From assembly GCA_964618105.1 (NCBI GenBank), contig CAZUAJ010000021.1:1-15039 (forward strand): a stretch of 15,039 nucleotides of DNA, written 5' to 3'. How positions within the stretch are numbered: position 1 is the stretch's first letter; each line of letters begins with the position of its first letter. The position numbers were made by a program, and so were the translations under genes. The DNA comes from CAG-273 sp964618105 (GTDB lineage Bacteria > Bacillota > Clostridia > TANB77 > CAG-508). Shown here piece by piece: positions 14,736 through 15,039 of this stretch. Under the pieces are notes generated by a model. The model was given only the letters and a program-made list of their open reading frames with translations. It was not told the DNA's origin and ran no database searches.

Positions 14736-14744
14736 ATTATACCA
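14736..14744 (-). promoter_or_regulatory. Extended -10 promoter of the recombinase gene
   Basis: TGGTATAAT on the minus strand: a perfect TATAAT (complement of 14736-14741) with the TGN extension; no good -35. The start would be near 14729, placing the two hairpins within the leader. Confidence 0.65.
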
Positions 14745-14772
14745 TATTCCCCCATTTAATACCATTTATATT

Positions 14773-14913
14773 TCAAATTTTCTTTTGGCAATAATTTCCA
14801 AATGCTCTTTCTATAACTTTTTCTAATCCCTCTCCTTTTTCATTAAATATAAAATTTATTTTAAAATCATTTTTCTTTTTATATTTTTTCTTTTTTGCAT
14901 TATCTTCTCGCAT
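14773..14913 (-). CDS. Small basic protein of the mobile element (46 aa)
   Basis: A 46-aa ORF starting at ATG 14913, with AGGAG 9 bases upstream (a second ATG 6 bases earlier is too close to that site), ending at TGA 14773-14775. The N-terminal 15 residues are very Lys-rich (KKKKYKKK). Then follow INFIFNEKGEGLEKVIERAFGNYC and a basic end. Short proteins of this pattern precede serine recombinases in Clostridia elements as far as I remember; no function is known to me. It lies just upstream of the recombinase promoter and its start region overlaps the stop of the preceding ORF. Confidence 0.6.
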   Translation of the reverse strand: MREDNAKKKKYKKKNDFKINFIFNEKGEGLEKVIERAFGNYCQKKI

Positions 14914-14918
14914 AAACA

Positions 14919-15039
14919 TCAACTCCTGTACAAATAATTTCTATATTTATTATTGCCATTTATTGTAAAATTAATCGCAATTACAAATACTCTCTCAATT
15001 ATTTGCTCAAAAAAGTCTAGTTTGTCCTCCCTATTAAAT
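14919..15039 (-). CDS. C-terminal part of a small ORF running off the window
   Basis: An open frame of 39 codons from the window edge to TGA 14919-14921, ending in FFEQIIERVFVIAINFTINGNNKYRNYLYRS in separate segments. The IIERVF segment resembles VIERAF of the next small protein, suggesting related members of one small-protein family. Its stop lies inside the leader of the downstream ORF, which supports co-translation. It is incomplete at the 5' end, so length and identity are unknown. Confidence 0.4.
   Translation of the reverse strand, partial: FNREDKLDFFEQIIERVFVIAINFTINGNNKYRNYLYRS

Overview
The window looks like AT-rich chromosomal DNA from an anaerobic low-GC Firmicute, most likely a gut Clostridia. 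I infer this from the low GC, the strong AGGAGG-type ribosome sites, the four-subunit pyruvate:ferredoxin oxidoreductase with a clostridial 2[4Fe-4S] ferredoxin, the WalR/WalK two-component pair, and the holB-ricT gene pair, which is also adjacent in Bacillus. It is a draft assembly: a 100-N gap at 2372-2471 is flanked on both sides by the same 55 bp, so the two contigs almost certainly overlap and the gap is false.

Left part (1-6741). A glycine-rich surface protein with a prepilin-like N-terminus is encoded on the minus strand, with its own promoter and terminator. Divergent from it is a plus-strand operon porC-porD-porA-porB (gamma, delta, alpha, beta), with a consensus promoter, a palindrome just upstream of the -35, and a strong terminator. 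A 125-bp element made of three consecutive hairpins, flanked by exact 32-bp inverted repeats, sits between porC and porD and supplies the last residues and stop codon of porC. A separately promoted secreted von Willebrand factor A protein with a possible sortase signal follows.

Middle part (6742-12480, all minus strand). The likely operon reads walR-walK-lepB-holB-ricT and perhaps a 58-aa ferredoxin. It joins an envelope-stress regulator, signal peptidase I, a DNA polymerase clamp-loader subunit and the RicT maturation factor. The walR promoter carries a near-consensus WalR box, suggesting autoregulation. A small two-helix membrane protein of unknown function lies upstream with its own promoter and terminator.

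Right part (12481-15039, minus strand). The 3' end of a GH94-type phosphorylase/glucan-synthase gene is cut off in frame exactly at the stop codon of a large serine recombinase, so a mobile element appears to be inserted in the GH94 gene. Upstream of the recombinase are an extended -10 promoter, a GC-richer two-hairpin leader, a 46-aa basic small protein, and the end of another small ORF running off the window. The other end of the element is not in the window.

No rRNA, tRNA or CRISPR array was seen.
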